The translations under genes were made by a program, and so were the position numbers. From Acinetobacter defluvii (lineage in GTDB: Bacteria > Pseudomonadota > Gammaproteobacteria > Pseudomonadales > Moraxellaceae), in the NCBI RefSeq assembly GCF_001704615.3, contig NZ_CP029389.2, positions 1 to 64,000 of the forward strand: a stretch of DNA of 64,000 nt, written 5' to 3'. This document shows positions 42,745 through 51,139 of this stretch, one piece after another. The first letter of the stretch is position 1; each line of letters begins with the position of its first letter. The notes under the pieces were generated by a model. It saw only the letters and a list, made by a program, of their open reading frames with translations. It ran no database searches and was not told the origin of the DNA.

Positions 42745-43154
42745 ATTGGATCACCTATAATTTGAACTGACGGGCTTAGACCATATTCCCTGATAAATTT
42801 CATTCGATTTTGCTTTGCTTCCCATTCAAGGCGTTGTTTTTCTAATTCTTCTAAATCAACGGTTGCTTCGATATAACCGCTTAGCATTTCACAAGATTTT
42901 TTAATCCCTAAATGTTCAATCAAATCATCAATACGCTGTTTTTCTTGAATCTCTAAAGGGTATGCATGGCGTATATCATTCAAGCCCACACAAAAACCCA
43001 TCATCACGCGTGTATCTTTTGACAACGTTGGATCGTAAATACTGACTTGGACTGTATTCCCAGTGATATTTTCAACAACGTAAATCCCTTTGTTATGTGG
43101 TCGCCATTGCTGTGTTATACAAACAATGTCATTAGTTTTAATTTCTTTTTTCAT
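42741..43154 (-). CDS. Hypothetical protein, first gene of leftward early operon
   Basis: 137 residues. The N-terminal 55 residues form beta strands (NDIVCITQQWRPHNKGIYVV). The C-terminal half is helical with a Glu/Arg-rich stretch (LEELEKQRLEWEAKQNRM). It is the first of about 16 overlapping genes running to 36150. The promoter region upstream holds a family 1 palindrome. Confidence 0.5.
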   Translation of the reverse strand: MKKEIKTNDIVCITQQWRPHNKGIYVVENITGNTVQVSIYDPTLSKDTRVMMGFCVGLNDIRHAYPLEIQEKQRIDDLIEHLGIKKSCEMLSGYIEATVDLEELEKQRLEWEAKQNRMKFIREYGLSPSVQIIGDPI

Positions 43155-43201
43155 CCTTAAATACCCAATAGAAGAATATTTAAGAATAATACACTTTATT
43201 T

Positions 43202-43215
43202 ATTCCAAAAAGAAT
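43202..43215. promoter_or_regulatory. ATTC-N6-GAAT palindrome (operator family 1)
   Basis: ATTCCAAAAAGAAT, the reverse complement of the copies at 26374 and 53155. It lies 48 bases upstream of the leftward early operon start, with more AGAATA/TATTCT pieces nearby (43173-43240). Confidence 0.5.
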
Positions 43216-43245
43216 AATTATTCTTATTTTTATTCTTTTACAGTC

Positions 43246-43275
43246 CAAAAAAAAGCTTATCCATGTGATAAGCTT
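43246..43275 (-). terminator. Terminator of rep
   Basis: AAGCTTATC CATGT GATAAGCTT, a 9-bp stem followed on the minus strand by eight T residues, between the rep stop and the early operon promoter. Confidence 0.8.
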
Positions 43276-43296
43276 AAATTTAGTAAATAAATCTTA

Positions 43297-44205
43297 TTAT
43301 TTTTTATCGTATCCAACTCTATAAAGATCTTCTTTCCAATTCTCAACATTAACCGCGTTACCAAGCAGGACTAATAATCTCTTTTCAAAATCTTCATAGG
43401 TTTCACCCGCTACAGCATACTTGCCACTAAAAATAGCGTCATGTGCAAGTTTATTAGCAAACAATGGAATCTGTTTTTCACTCAATGCCATATCTTTTAT
43501 TGGCTTCTGTGCTTCATCCTTCAATCTAAATCTAAATGAGAACCCTATGATGCTACGCCCCTCTTTATGTTGATCATAATCGACTACAATATCTGTCGAT
43601 TTATTAATCTGTTTTAGGCTGCTTTCAATTACTTTGGTTTTGAATGTATCTATACGCGGGTAATCATTTTCACCAAGACCTAATTTTCTTCTAAATTCAT
43701 TGAGTTCAAACATTGGCGTTTTATTTATTTTGCGCCACTGGATGATCAACTCGTAAATGCGGATCGCATATTTACCTGTCAATTGGCTAACTTGCTTCAT
43801 TTGATAACTTGTAAAACTTTCCTCTAGTTGAGTCACTAGAGGAATTACATCATTTGTAAAAATCATTTCAACAATTGCTGAATCATCTATATAACTAACT
43901 TTCTGTACCCATCGTGATTTAGATTTCTTTTTATTGCCTGTTTCTGTGTCAATCTCAATATAGCTAAACTGACGACTAAAAATACTATTACTGGCGTTTT
44001 TAAGAGCTTCATACGCTGAATTTTTACTAACTTTAAAGTGTTCCATGTAGTCAGTAGCATGGATTCTTAAAACAGTTTCAGAATTAATGCTCTTTTCTAG
44101 CTTTCTCGCTTTTATAATTGCTAACAAAACCAATCTTTGCTCTATTGTTTCTAAGTTATATGATGCATTGATCAAGGCGTTATCTTTTACAATTAATTCG
44201 TTCAT
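43297..44205 (-). CDS. rep: Rep_3-family plasmid replication initiator
   Basis: 302 residues. Two winged-helix domains in the Rep_3 pattern: LIVKDNALINASYNLETIEQRLVLLAIIKA at the N-terminus, then YMEHFKVSKNSAYEALKNAS, FTSYQMKQVSQLTGKYAIRIYELI and FELNEFRRKLGLGENDYPR. Full family length. Iterons and an inverted repeat lie directly upstream. Rep binds the iterons to open the origin and represses its own promoter. This gene makes the element a replicon independent of integration. Confidence 0.9.
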   Translation of the reverse strand: MNELIVKDNALINASYNLETIEQRLVLLAIIKARKLEKSINSETVLRIHATDYMEHFKVSKNSAYEALKNASNSIFSRQFSYIEIDTETGNKKKSKSRWVQKVSYIDDSAIVEMIFTNDVIPLVTQLEESFTSYQMKQVSQLTGKYAIRIYELIIQWRKINKTPMFELNEFRRKLGLGENDYPRIDTFKTKVIESSLKQINKSTDIVVDYDQHKEGRSIIGFSFRFRLKDEAQKPIKDMALSEKQIPLFANKLAHDAIFSGKYAVAGETYEDFEKRLLVLLGNAVNVENWKEDLYRVGYDKK

Positions 44206-44210
44206 TCATA

Positions 44211-44263
44211 TTACACCTATATTTTTATAGGTGGTATTACACCATGTTTTTTAATAGGTGTAA
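44211..44263. promoter_or_regulatory. Inverted repeat upstream of rep (autorepression site)
   Basis: TTACACCTAT (44211-44220) and ATAGGTGTAA (44254-44263) are perfect inverted copies; a further ATAGGTG...ACACC pair lies between them. The AGGTG core is shared with the iterons, as expected for a Rep operator. Confidence 0.65.
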
Positions 44264-44264
44264 A

Positions 44265-44672
44265 TAGCACGGAAAAAGGTGGGGTATAGCACGGAAAAAG
44301 GTGGGGTATAGCACGGAAAAAGGTGGGGTATAGCACGGAAAAAGGTGGATAATGTCCTCTGTATGCCTTGTATAGCAATAGTTTCAGACCTCGTAAAAGT
44401 ATATAAAAGTATATAAAATTAATAAAAAGAACTCAAAGACTGTGGATAACTTATAAAAAACCTATAAAAATCATATTACGTTATGAATTTAAAAGAGAAA
44501 TAATAAAATACTGTATTAAAATCTAGTTTTAGCACGGAAAAAGGTGGGATATAGTTTTTTAGAAACGTAAATTTAATTAAAAAATCAACAAATGAATAAA
44601 ATACTTCTTAAAAAACAGTAGAAAAAATAAGGAAAAATATAATTTATGTTTAGCACGGAAAAAGGTGGGATA
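44265..44672. repeat. oriV: Replication origin: six 22-bp iterons and a DnaA box
   Basis: Four contiguous 22-bp iterons (core tagcacggaaaaaggtgggg) at 44265, 44287, 44309 and 44331, plus two separate copies at 44530 and 44651. A perfect DnaA box, TGTGGATAA, lies at 44441-44449. The 44353-44754 interval is AT-rich and holds no gene. This matches iteron-controlled plasmid origins. Confidence 0.9.
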
Positions 44673-44754
44673 TACCAAAATAGTAACAATCCATTGATTA
44701 CAAAAAATTAAACTTTAAAATATTTTTAAATTTTTAAAATTACAGTTTTATTGC

Positions 44755-44925
44755 ATGTCTGTTTACATCATTACTGAACTAGGAAAGGAAAAACGTTGTT
44801 CTGGGTGCAACGAATACTATCCTTTTGATGAAGAATTTTTTTATAAAAATGGCTATAAAGATTACAAGCAACAATGGTCAGCACTATGTAGAGCTTGTTA
44901 TGTTGAAAAATATAGAAATAAATAG
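44755..44925 (+). CDS. Small zinc-finger protein (56 residues)
   Basis: ATG 44755 reads MSVYIITELGKEKRCSGCNE...LCRACYVEKYRNK to TAG 44925. Two CxxC pairs (CSGC and CRAC) about 35 residues apart make a zinc site like HNH-associated or phage zinc-finger peptides. It is the only rightward gene beside oriV and converges with the 44926 gene. Confidence 0.55.
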   Translation: MSVYIITELGKEKRCSGCNEYYPFDEEFFYKNGYKDYKQQWSALCRACYVEKYRNK

Positions 44926-45123
44926 TTACTCCAAATTTTCAATATTATTCTTAACTTCAGGATGTTCTAAGGAATAAGTTTTTAAAGCTTCCTTCATCTG
45001 GTCAGCCGTTTTCTCCATAGCCTTCTCTGCTAATTCATCAGGATTGTGTGTAAATGTTTTACTAAAATCATCATTTGGTAAAACAGATATGGAAGAAAAA
45101 AGTTTTAAAAAAAAATTAATCAT
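44926..45123 (-). CDS. Small helical protein
   Basis: 65 residues. Hydrophobic N-terminus (MINFFLKLFSSISVL) followed by an amphipathic acidic helix (ELAEKAMEKTADQMKEALKTY). Could be a small plasmid-copy or membrane-associated protein. Not recognised. Confidence 0.4.
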   Translation of the reverse strand: MINFFLKLFSSISVLPNDDFSKTFTHNPDELAEKAMEKTADQMKEALKTYSLEHPEVKNNIENLE

Positions 45124-45198
45124 CTCTCTCTCAAAAATTTATATCGAAGTCATTAAATAAATAACCTCGATATTTTTCAAAACCAAGTAAACAAAAAC

Positions 45199-45227
45199 TA
45201 TAAATATGATAATTCATATTTATGATT
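45199..45227. promoter_or_regulatory. Family 2 repeat (ATAAATATGAT / TCATATTTATGATT)
   Basis: CTATAAATATGATAATTCATATTTATGATT: two inverted copies of the ATCATA-AA-TATGAT element in 29 bases, upstream of the 45123 gene on the minus strand. Confidence 0.45.
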
Positions 45228-45236
45228 AAATAAAAA

Positions 45237-45731
45237 TTAAATCCCGTTAGCATGTGCATTTATAGCTTCATGTATTGAGTCATATACCTCATGTTCATCT
45301 TTAAATTGATTAAGATCTAATAACCCTTTAGATACGGCGTACCGTAAAGGAAAATTATTAAAAATCATATTCTCCTTTTTCACCAGAATTAACATGCCCG
45401 CACAATACATTTCATTTTTAAGTGTAGTCTGATATTTATCTCTAACATCTATAAAATGCGGATCAGATTCTAGCTTTTGACGTTCTGTACTGATTTCTTT
45501 AAATGAATGACCATCTTCAGCCATGCATTGCAAAATTTCTTCTATTTCGCTTTGTGCTTCTCGATATTCATTGTAAGCATCATAATCAACGGTTTTATGA
45601 CATGAAAAAGATCTATCCTGTTTAGTAACATGGTTAAATCTTTCTTTTAATCCCTCTGGGTGTAGATATGTATTCCCTTTTTTAAAGGGACAATCTTTAC
45701 ATGCTTTCTTTAAATTAAATGTATTACACAT
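45237..45731 (-). CDS. DUF6283-like cysteine-rich protein
   Basis: 164 residues. KKACKDCPFKKGNTYLHPEG, then SFSCHKT, then EMYCAGMLILVKKENM has the C-x-x-CPF(R/K)K...C-H...C-A-G-M pattern of DUF6283 proteins. A metal site is likely. Known members occur in phages and mobile elements; function is not established. Confidence 0.6.
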   Translation of the reverse strand: MCNTFNLKKACKDCPFKKGNTYLHPEGLKERFNHVTKQDRSFSCHKTVDYDAYNEYREAQSEIEEILQCMAEDGHSFKEISTERQKLESDPHFIDVRDKYQTTLKNEMYCAGMLILVKKENMIFNNFPLRYAVSKGLLDLNQFKDEHEVYDSIHEAINAHANGI

Positions 45732-45734
45732 AAC

Positions 45735-46331
45735 TTATACCTGTTTAAATTCAACTACCCATACCCAGTTATTTTGTTCATGTGCCATATCACCATAAAC
45801 ACTATTCCATAATTGAAAAAATTCATGACGTGGACAATTCATTGATTTGTGTTCAATGCCTTCTGACAACGCATCTTTTACAGATATATCTGTAAGCCGT
45901 TCTACACGGACATTAGTAATTTCTAGCAAAATACGTGATGCCCAACGCGGCATATGGATTGAAGGTTTCCAAGAAAATCCAGATTTGGATAAATGAAATC
46001 CTTGCTTATAAATTATTGATAATTCCTGATCATTTGGGTGATTTAATTTATTAACTTCACTATGTCGATAAGCGGTTTCAGGAACGATTGCGAAAGTTTC
46101 CCTCACCCAAAGCTGATCACCTACACGACCAAAAGGACAGTTCCTATTGGTAAAATTATGCATTGTTTCAGCATAGTCAGAACCTATACCATACATATAA
46201 CCTTTCCAATGAAATCCTGTGTTTTCCTTAAAAGTCGGTTGTGGATTTATAATTCTTCGCGTTTGCGTCTTACGACCTTCTAAAATTGCTTTGACCATTT
46301 GAGTATTAAATAAAATCGGGCGTTCTTTCAT
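45735..46331 (-). CDS. ASCH-domain-like phage protein
   Basis: 198 residues. MKERPILFNTQMVKAILEGRKTQTRR is the standard start of phage ASCH/PUA-like proteins, followed by GDQLWVRETFAI, IHMPRWASRILLEITNVRVERL and FFQLWNSVYG, all typical. AGGAAAAC precedes ATG 46331. ASCH domains bind RNA or act in nucleotide metabolism. The family is secure; the role is not. Confidence 0.75.
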   Translation of the reverse strand: MKERPILFNTQMVKAILEGRKTQTRRIINPQPTFKENTGFHWKGYMYGIGSDYAETMHNFTNRNCPFGRVGDQLWVRETFAIVPETAYRHSEVNKLNHPNDQELSIIYKQGFHLSKSGFSWKPSIHMPRWASRILLEITNVRVERLTDISVKDALSEGIEHKSMNCPRHEFFQLWNSVYGDMAHEQNNWVWVVEFKQV

Positions 46332-46349
46332 TTTGTTTTCCTAACTAAA

Positions 46350-46380
46350 ATCATAAATATGATTTTATGATTTATCATAT
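46350..46380. promoter_or_regulatory. Family 2 repeat upstream of ASCH gene
   Basis: ATCATAAATATGAT (46350-46363), then TTTATGATTTATCATATTT, a full copy of the element plus a partial one, between the ASCH and double-HTH genes. Confidence 0.5.
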
Positions 46381-46793
46381 TTTAAAGCAATCTTTAAATT
46401 TCTCTCAATCTCTTTGATTGCCTGACGTACAGCAGTTATCCCGTATTTTAGAATGGAATAACGTTTATCTTTTTTTGCATTACATAACTGGCGCAAGGCA
46501 AACGGCGTAATACCCATTCGCTGTGCAAGTGCTATTTGTCGTCCTTGTTTTTTACTCATCCATTTTTTCATGAAGCGCAACAAATCAATCGCCCGTTTTT
46601 CATCACGTTCAATTTTGAATTTCTGTACTTTAATTCGATCCATTTCAAGCAATGAAAGACCATAGACCGCAATACGATTTCTAAATGCTTGTCGCTTCAC
46701 ATTTAAACGCCGTGCCAATTCTGATAAACGCCCTCTACGCTTTCCGATCCATTTTTCAAGCGTGATATGAAATTTAAGGCGATAACCCAGCAT
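46365..46793 (-). CDS. Double helix-turn-helix protein
   Basis: 142 residues with two related HTH units: GRLSELARRLNVKRQAFRNRI (about 21-41) and GRQIALAQRMGITPFALRQLC (about 85-105). Each is preceded by a W-x-x-K-x-x-G lead (KWIGKRRG and KWMSKKQG). Basic overall. It lies in the replication operon. A DNA-binding regulator or origin accessory protein is likely. Confidence 0.55.
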   Translation of the reverse strand: MLGYRLKFHITLEKWIGKRRGRLSELARRLNVKRQAFRNRIAVYGLSLLEMDRIKVQKFKIERDEKRAIDLLRFMKKWMSKKQGRQIALAQRMGITPFALRQLCNAKKDKRYSILKYGITAVRQAIKEIERNLKIALKYDKS

Positions 46794-47762
46794 TTAAAAA
46801 AACTCAATTTCGTTGGCTTGGGCTGTGCGATAACCTTCCCAATCGCAATTTACAACGATAATTCGATTCTTTTCCGCAAAGCGGTCCTTCGCCCGTGCGC
46901 CTATAATTTCTTGCAATTGATCAAATGGTACGTTTGAAGTGATGATAGTCGGCAAACGGCGTTTATATCGTTCATCAATGATCATCATATACGCTTCAAA
47001 TAAATGCTCACTTTGCGACACACTACCAATGTCATCAATACACAAAAACGGCACTTTAATTAACTTAGCCATAAGTGCTTTATATGTGGATTCACTATCT
47101 TTACGCCATGTTGCATAAATTTCAGCATTGAGCTTTGCTTCAGTGATAAATAAGCATTTGTATGTGGCATTAAATGTTATATCGTTGGGATCTAAGCTAT
47201 CGCATTTCACAGAACGTAAAACAATGTTCTGCATCAAAATACTTGCCATGACTGTTTTACCTGTCCCCATGTCCCCAGTTAAATAAATATTCTGGTGTCC
47301 TTCTGTTGTTTTGGACTCAAACATAGATAAAACATACTGTTTAAAACGATCATAAATACGCGTTTGCTTTTCACTTTTGACTGTTTTTGCAAGTTGTTTA
47401 AAAGTGCCAAAACTATTGACGGGTAATTCAGCCTTTTTACATTCCTGTTTGATCCGTTCATCCATTTTAGTTTTAAGTTGTTCTGCCATTTCTTCAGTAC
47501 GACATTCAGGACATTGAACATGTTTAGAAATCACTTCAGGTACTTTAACGATCTGATCACCATGTTTTAAACACGATATAGGCACTTCAACCAAATCAAT
47601 AAAACCAAAATCCAATTTTTTAACCTGGTTTTCAATCGTCTTTTTTGCTTCTTGCTGTTCACAATAAGGGCAGTTTTTATTTAATTCGCTCTCAAACTTG
47701 AAATAACCGCCATGCGTTTCACACTGAAATTCTTTTTTAGAAACATTAACCATAGTATTCAT
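46794..47762 (-). CDS. DnaC-like helicase loader ATPase
   Basis: 322 residues from ATG 47762 after AAGGG. The N-terminal 70 residues carry Cys pairs (QCETHGG and CPYCEQQ, then CRTEE-like) suited to zinc binding. The AAA+ core has YLTGDMGTGKTVMAS (Walker A), FLCIDDIGSVSQSE (Walker B) and IITSNVPFDQL (sensor 1), with an arginine region KDRFAEKNR. Such proteins load DnaB helicase. It overlaps the primosomal gene upstream. Confidence 0.85.
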   Translation of the reverse strand: MNTMVNVSKKEFQCETHGGYFKFESELNKNCPYCEQQEAKKTIENQVKKLDFGFIDLVEVPISCLKHGDQIVKVPEVISKHVQCPECRTEEMAEQLKTKMDERIKQECKKAELPVNSFGTFKQLAKTVKSEKQTRIYDRFKQYVLSMFESKTTEGHQNIYLTGDMGTGKTVMASILMQNIVLRSVKCDSLDPNDITFNATYKCLFITEAKLNAEIYATWRKDSESTYKALMAKLIKVPFLCIDDIGSVSQSEHLFEAYMMIIDERYKRRLPTIITSNVPFDQLQEIIGARAKDRFAEKNRIIVVNCDWEGYRTAQANEIEFF

Positions 47763-47763
47763 A

Positions 47764-48783
47764 TCAAAACCCTTCCAGATCAATAGCGGCTTGTTGTGCG
47801 ATTTTTTGCAGTCTTTCAGCATCAAGTTGTTTAACCTGACTTGCTTGTGCTTGAACGTTGGTAAAACGGCTGAAATCTTGCTTAGATTTTACTTTAGGGG
47901 TATGAGTAGGTGCTGCGGGTAGATCAATAAACCCATTTGCTCTTAAACGCGCTCTATGGGCATTTTGCCCCGCTTTGGATGTATGAATTTTGTTGAGAAA
48001 AACAATAAAATTTAATAACCGCTTGTGTGGTGTTAAATTTTTAAATTGAGAATGATTTAAATTAAAATCAAGCAAATAAGCGTCTAGTTGTGCTTGCGTT
48101 GAAACTACATTAGACAACATCGACATATTTAATCTTGCTTTCACAACTGGATCGTCAATTTTTAAAGGAAAGCGATTTATGATTTCCTGTTTTTCAATTT
48201 TTTTCTGTTCTTCGCTATTACTAATAGTATTTCTTGAATCATTATATTTATTAGTGTCGCTTTCTCCGTTTACGGAAAAACCGTTAGCGGTTTTATCATT
48301 TTCAGCATCAAAATTCATATTGTTTTCCTGATCAAACATTTCAAAGTCAAAACCCAATTGAGCATTTTCAAGATGCTCTTTTTGTTGTTCAGTAGCAGCT
48401 TTAGAATCACCGAGTTCTAAGGAAGGTTTTTGCTGATCTGGACTTTCAAATATTTGATAAATAACTTCACCAAATTGACCGTTCTGGCTCTTTAGTTGAG
48501 TTCGCTTGACATAGCCCAGTGATTCAAGTCGTTTCAACATATTGCGTATTGCATCACGCCCATCTTTACCGCGCTTTGCTAGTGCTTCAATGCAGACACG
48601 ATGGTAATTACTCCAACTTAATAAATAAGTGAGTAACCCAAGATCAGAAAATTTTTCGATATTTTTGTCATGCATGGTTTTATTTGAAATCATGCAATAA
48701 GGATTTTCTTTATTGTGCAAATCCCTAAACACAGTTACACGCTTTGCAGTTTCAAGCTGCAAAGCAATAGACATATCTGTCAT
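47764..48783 (-). CDS. Replication protein with N-terminal winged helix
   Basis: 339 residues. The N-terminal 120 residues resemble replication O / DnaD-like proteins: MISNKTMHDKNIEKFSDLGLLTYLLSWSNYHRV, RDAIRNMLKRLESLGYVKRTQL. A long Asn/Glu-rich linker follows (residues 125-205). The C-terminus has a conserved helical LNLNHSQFKNLTPHKRLLNFIVFL stretch. It precedes a DnaC-like loader in the phage O/P arrangement, although oriV and rep lie nearby. Confidence 0.65.
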   Translation of the reverse strand: MTDMSIALQLETAKRVTVFRDLHNKENPYCMISNKTMHDKNIEKFSDLGLLTYLLSWSNYHRVCIEALAKRGKDGRDAIRNMLKRLESLGYVKRTQLKSQNGQFGEVIYQIFESPDQQKPSLELGDSKAATEQQKEHLENAQLGFDFEMFDQENNMNFDAENDKTANGFSVNGESDTNKYNDSRNTISNSEEQKKIEKQEIINRFPLKIDDPVVKARLNMSMLSNVVSTQAQLDAYLLDFNLNHSQFKNLTPHKRLLNFIVFLNKIHTSKAGQNAHRARLRANGFIDLPAAPTHTPKVKSKQDFSRFTNVQAQASQVKQLDAERLQKIAQQAAIDLEGF

Positions 48784-48828
48784 TCTGTTTTCCTGAAAAT
48801 AAAAATAAAAATAAAAAATAAAACTTAC

Positions 48829-49140
48829 TTATTTGACTTCATCTAACGTGAAGCAAATGTCTTGAGCTAAAACAGATTTTTTGGAAATTTCCTCTAATTT
48901 CTCTGCACGATGCAGCGGCAATGGCAATTGACCCTTGAGATACTTGCAAATACTAGGTTGTTTAACTTCGAGATAAATTGCCGCTTCAGTTTGATTTTTG
49001 AAGTAAAGTCCAATGGCGATATTTAAGCGCAATATCTTATCTATCACTGAATTTGGATACTTTTTAACCGTTTCATCAATAGGAAACCGTTCCAATAACT
49101 CTATACGCTGCTGATCTGTAAAATTTATAACAGTTAGCAT
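48829..49140 (-). CDS. Cro-like HTH regulator
   Basis: 103 residues from ATG 49140, which follows TAGGA; the 21 open codons upstream lie in the operator region. Residues about 45-75 form an HTH (KNQTEAAIYLEVKQPSICKYLKGQLPLPL), preceded by KILRLNIAIGLYF. It is divergent from the repressor gene with a 200-base regulatory gap, the classic cro/cI layout. Confidence 0.6.
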   Translation of the reverse strand: MLTVINFTDQQRIELLERFPIDETVKKYPNSVIDKILRLNIAIGLYFKNQTEAAIYLEVKQPSICKYLKGQLPLPLHRAEKLEEISKKSVLAQDICFTLDEVK

Positions 49141-49179
49141 ACAAATTATTCCTAAATATTGTGTATAGAGAATAATATT

Positions 49180-49193
49180 ATTCAAATAAGAAT
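49180..49193. promoter_or_regulatory. ATTC-N6-GAAT palindrome between cro-like gene and repressor
   Basis: ATTCAAATAAGAAT in the divergent control region, with GAGAATAATATTATTC immediately before it. It is a candidate operator for both regulators. Confidence 0.5.
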
Positions 49194-49337
49194 AGAAATT
49201 CAATATTAAAGAATTATTTTCCTAAATTCTTAATTATAGTTTTTAGGGAATTTTAAGCATAAAATTAAGCAAAACACATGCTTAATAGTATTTTTATTTA
49301 AGCGAGTTTATTAGACAGTATGAATATTGAGGCTTTT

Positions 49338-50060
49338 ATGACCAACCAGAATAATATAATTGACGATAAATCACCCCTTACATTTGATATAGATGATCTT
49401 CCGAATACGACAGGCGATAGATTGCAATTAGTATTAAAAAAACAGAATATACAGCAACACGAATTGGCTGAAATGCTTGGTACTAAGCAATCTACAATTA
49501 GTAAAATATGCGGTAATATCACTAAAAATAGTAAATATTTACCAGATATTGCCAATGTATTAAATATAGATATTAACTGGCTAATTCATGGCAAAAGCAA
49601 AAATAGTGAAAATAATTGGCAAAGTGGTTTGCACCAACAAAAAAATAAATTTATTCTTATTGGAATGCATGGTGACAAAGATTCTACAAGTGAAGAATCA
49701 CCAGATATGAACCCTAATAAGGAAAATAAATTAATGTTTGACAACGATCTGATACCAGAAGGAAAAACGGCAGACGATATTGAATTTTTCATTGTGAAAG
49801 ATACAGCAATGGATAAAGTAGCAAACGTAAACGCGCGAGTAACGTATGATAAAACAGATACTTCTGTAATTTCTGGGAAATTATACGCAATCCAATTTGG
49901 TGAATTAGCACAATTGCGTTATTTATTTTTGATGCCAAATAAACGAGTTAGAATTGGGGCAGAAGATAAAGAAAATTATCCTGACGAAGTTGTGGACCTA
50001 GATCAAGATGACTTTAAAATTTTAGGGAAAATCATCACAATTACAAATATTGTGAATTAA
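49338..50060 (+). CDS. CI-like repressor with degenerate S24 domain
   Basis: 240 residues from ATG 49338 after GAGG (an upstream ATG at 49320 is the alternative). Residues 30-75 are an Xre HTH (HELAEMLGTKQSTISKICG). Residues 145-235 are an S24/LexA-type C-domain (EFFIVKDTAMDKVANVNARV, VISGKLYAIQFG, LRYLFLMPNKRVRIGA). The usual G/D-S-M with catalytic Ser reads T-A-M, and the usual Lys region reads LRYL, so self-cleavage is probably lost. It should maintain lysogeny. Confidence 0.8.
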   Translation: MTNQNNIIDDKSPLTFDIDDLPNTTGDRLQLVLKKQNIQQHELAEMLGTKQSTISKICGNITKNSKYLPDIANVLNIDINWLIHGKSKNSENNWQSGLHQQKNKFILIGMHGDKDSTSEESPDMNPNKENKLMFDNDLIPEGKTADDIEFFIVKDTAMDKVANVNARVTYDKTDTSVISGKLYAIQFGELAQLRYLFLMPNKRVRIGAEDKENYPDEVVDLDQDDFKILGKIITITNIVN

Positions 50061-50080
50061 AATCTAATCAAACTCGAATA

Positions 50081-50104
50081 AGGCAGAAATTTCTGCCTTT
50101 TTTT
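50081..50104 (+). terminator. Repressor terminator
   Basis: AGGCAGAAATTTCTGCCT followed by seven T residues, 20 bases after the repressor stop. Confidence 0.85.
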
Positions 50105-50237
50105 ATTCCTGTAAATTCCTGATTTCTTATAAATAAACCCATTAATGAAATGAATTTGCAATTTGTTAACAAAAAATAACCAATTAAACTCACGTTTTAA
50201 TGCATTAAAAAATTCCTTAATATTCCCTATTGCATTT

Positions 50238-50280
50238 ATTGGGAATAAATTTTATTCTTTTGGGAATAAATTTTATTCTT
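50238..50280. promoter_or_regulatory. Two 20-bp tandem repeats containing family 1 palindrome
   Basis: TGGGAATAAATTTTATTCTT occurs at 50240-50259 and 50261-50280 (21-base period). ATTCTTTTGGGAAT (50254-50267) is a family 1 palindrome spanning the junction. It lies just upstream of the rightward ERF/par region. The gene-free stretch 50105-50237 shows only AT-rich sequence and one more TATTCC. Confidence 0.55.
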
Positions 50281-50297
50281 ATTGAATGGTGAGCAGT

Positions 50298-50477
50298 ATG
50301 TTAGCAATTATTCAGAATCTTCTAAGCAAGTTCCCAATTATCATCAAAAACTTAGCCCTTTTCTTGATCTTAACTTTTGTTGCTTTTCAGACTTTAATCA
50401 TGTGGGTTGACGCTTCTGAAATTGAAGAACAAGGGCGTTTAGATGCAAATGAGAAATATATCAACTTAATGAAGTAA
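50298..50477 (+). CDS. Small membrane protein
   Basis: 59 residues from ATG 50298 after GGTGAG. One membrane segment (FPIIIKNLALFLILTFVAFQTLIMW) followed by an acidic tail. First gene of the rightward unit, just behind the tandem repeats. Function unknown; an immunity or exclusion peptide is possible. Confidence 0.5.
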   Translation: MLAIIQNLLSKFPIIIKNLALFLILTFVAFQTLIMWVDASEIEEQGRLDANEKYINLMK

Positions 50478-50490
50478 TTTTTTTTCGATT

Positions 50491-50523
50491 GTAAATATGA
50501 TTTTTCATAAAATCATATTTATG
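50491..50523. promoter_or_regulatory. Family 2 repeat upstream of ERF gene
   Basis: GTAAATATGATTTTTCATAAAATCATATTTATGAC: two inverted copies of the ATCATA-AA-TATGAT element, 28 bases upstream of ATG 50552. Confidence 0.5.
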
Positions 50524-50551
50524 ACTATTAATATTATCAAGGGTTTAAATT

Positions 50552-51139
50552 ATGGAAAACGTTCAGAACCAACCAAAAATCATGCAACAATCACAATCTC
50601 GCATTCCTGCAATTTATTTAGCTATTCATGCTATTCAGGCACATTTGGCAAAAGTTGGGATCGCTAAATCACACTCAACAAAATCAAACAAGAACAAAGG
50701 TAATTCTAATTTTCAGGATTACAATTTTCGTAGCGTGGATGATATTTACAACGTTGTCACACCCCTACTTACTGAAAATAATATTGTGTGCATTCCTGAT
50801 GTTAAATCTACAAATGTTGAAAAACTTGTAGATAGTTATGGGAAGGTATCTCACCACACGCATATTGAAGTTGAGTACAAATTTTTAAGTATCCTTGATG
50901 AAAGTTTTGTCACAGTTACAATGGCGGGGGAAGCAAAAGACTCAACGGATAAAGGAAGTCAAAAAGCTTTATCCAACGCTCATAAGTATTGTTATATTCA
51001 AATGTTTAGCATCCCAACTAAATCATCAACAGATATAGAGCAATCTAATCAGTATTATGACAATAACAACCAACAAAGTTACAACTACAGTCAGAACGCG
51101 CAATATCAGCAGTCAGCAAAACAATTCTCACCAAAATAG
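50552..51139 (+). CDS. ERF-family single-strand annealing protein
   Basis: 195 residues. The ERF core is clear: FQDYNFRSVDDIYNVVTPLLTENNIVCIPD, then a V-E-Y region and AGEAKDSTDKGSQKALSNAHKYCYIQMFSIPT. The C-terminal 35 residues are Gln/Asn/Ser/Tyr-rich. ERF proteins anneal complementary strands in phage recombination and circularisation. A second ORF in the +1 frame continues immediately (see 51057-51338). Confidence 0.85.
   Translation: MENVQNQPKIMQQSQSRIPAIYLAIHAIQAHLAKVGIAKSHSTKSNKNKGNSNFQDYNFRSVDDIYNVVTPLLTENNIVCIPDVKSTNVEKLVDSYGKVSHHTHIEVEYKFLSILDESFVTVTMAGEAKDSTDKGSQKALSNAHKYCYIQMFSIPTKSSTDIEQSNQYYDNNNQQSYNYSQNAQYQQSAKQFSPK

Noticed and set aside
44265..44352. Tandem repeats that could be read as a CRISPR array
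   Set aside because: The 22-bp units are contiguous with no spacers, no cas genes are present, and they lie directly upstream of a Rep_3 gene; they are iterons.
49147..49154. TAGGAATA before the Cro-like gene as a late promoter
   Set aside because: It is only seven bases before the ATG and acts as the ribosome-binding site; other late octamers are 61-72 bases away.
49298..49555. Leftward hydrophobic ORF over the repressor start
   Set aside because: It is antisense to a clear HTH repressor and crosses the operator region.
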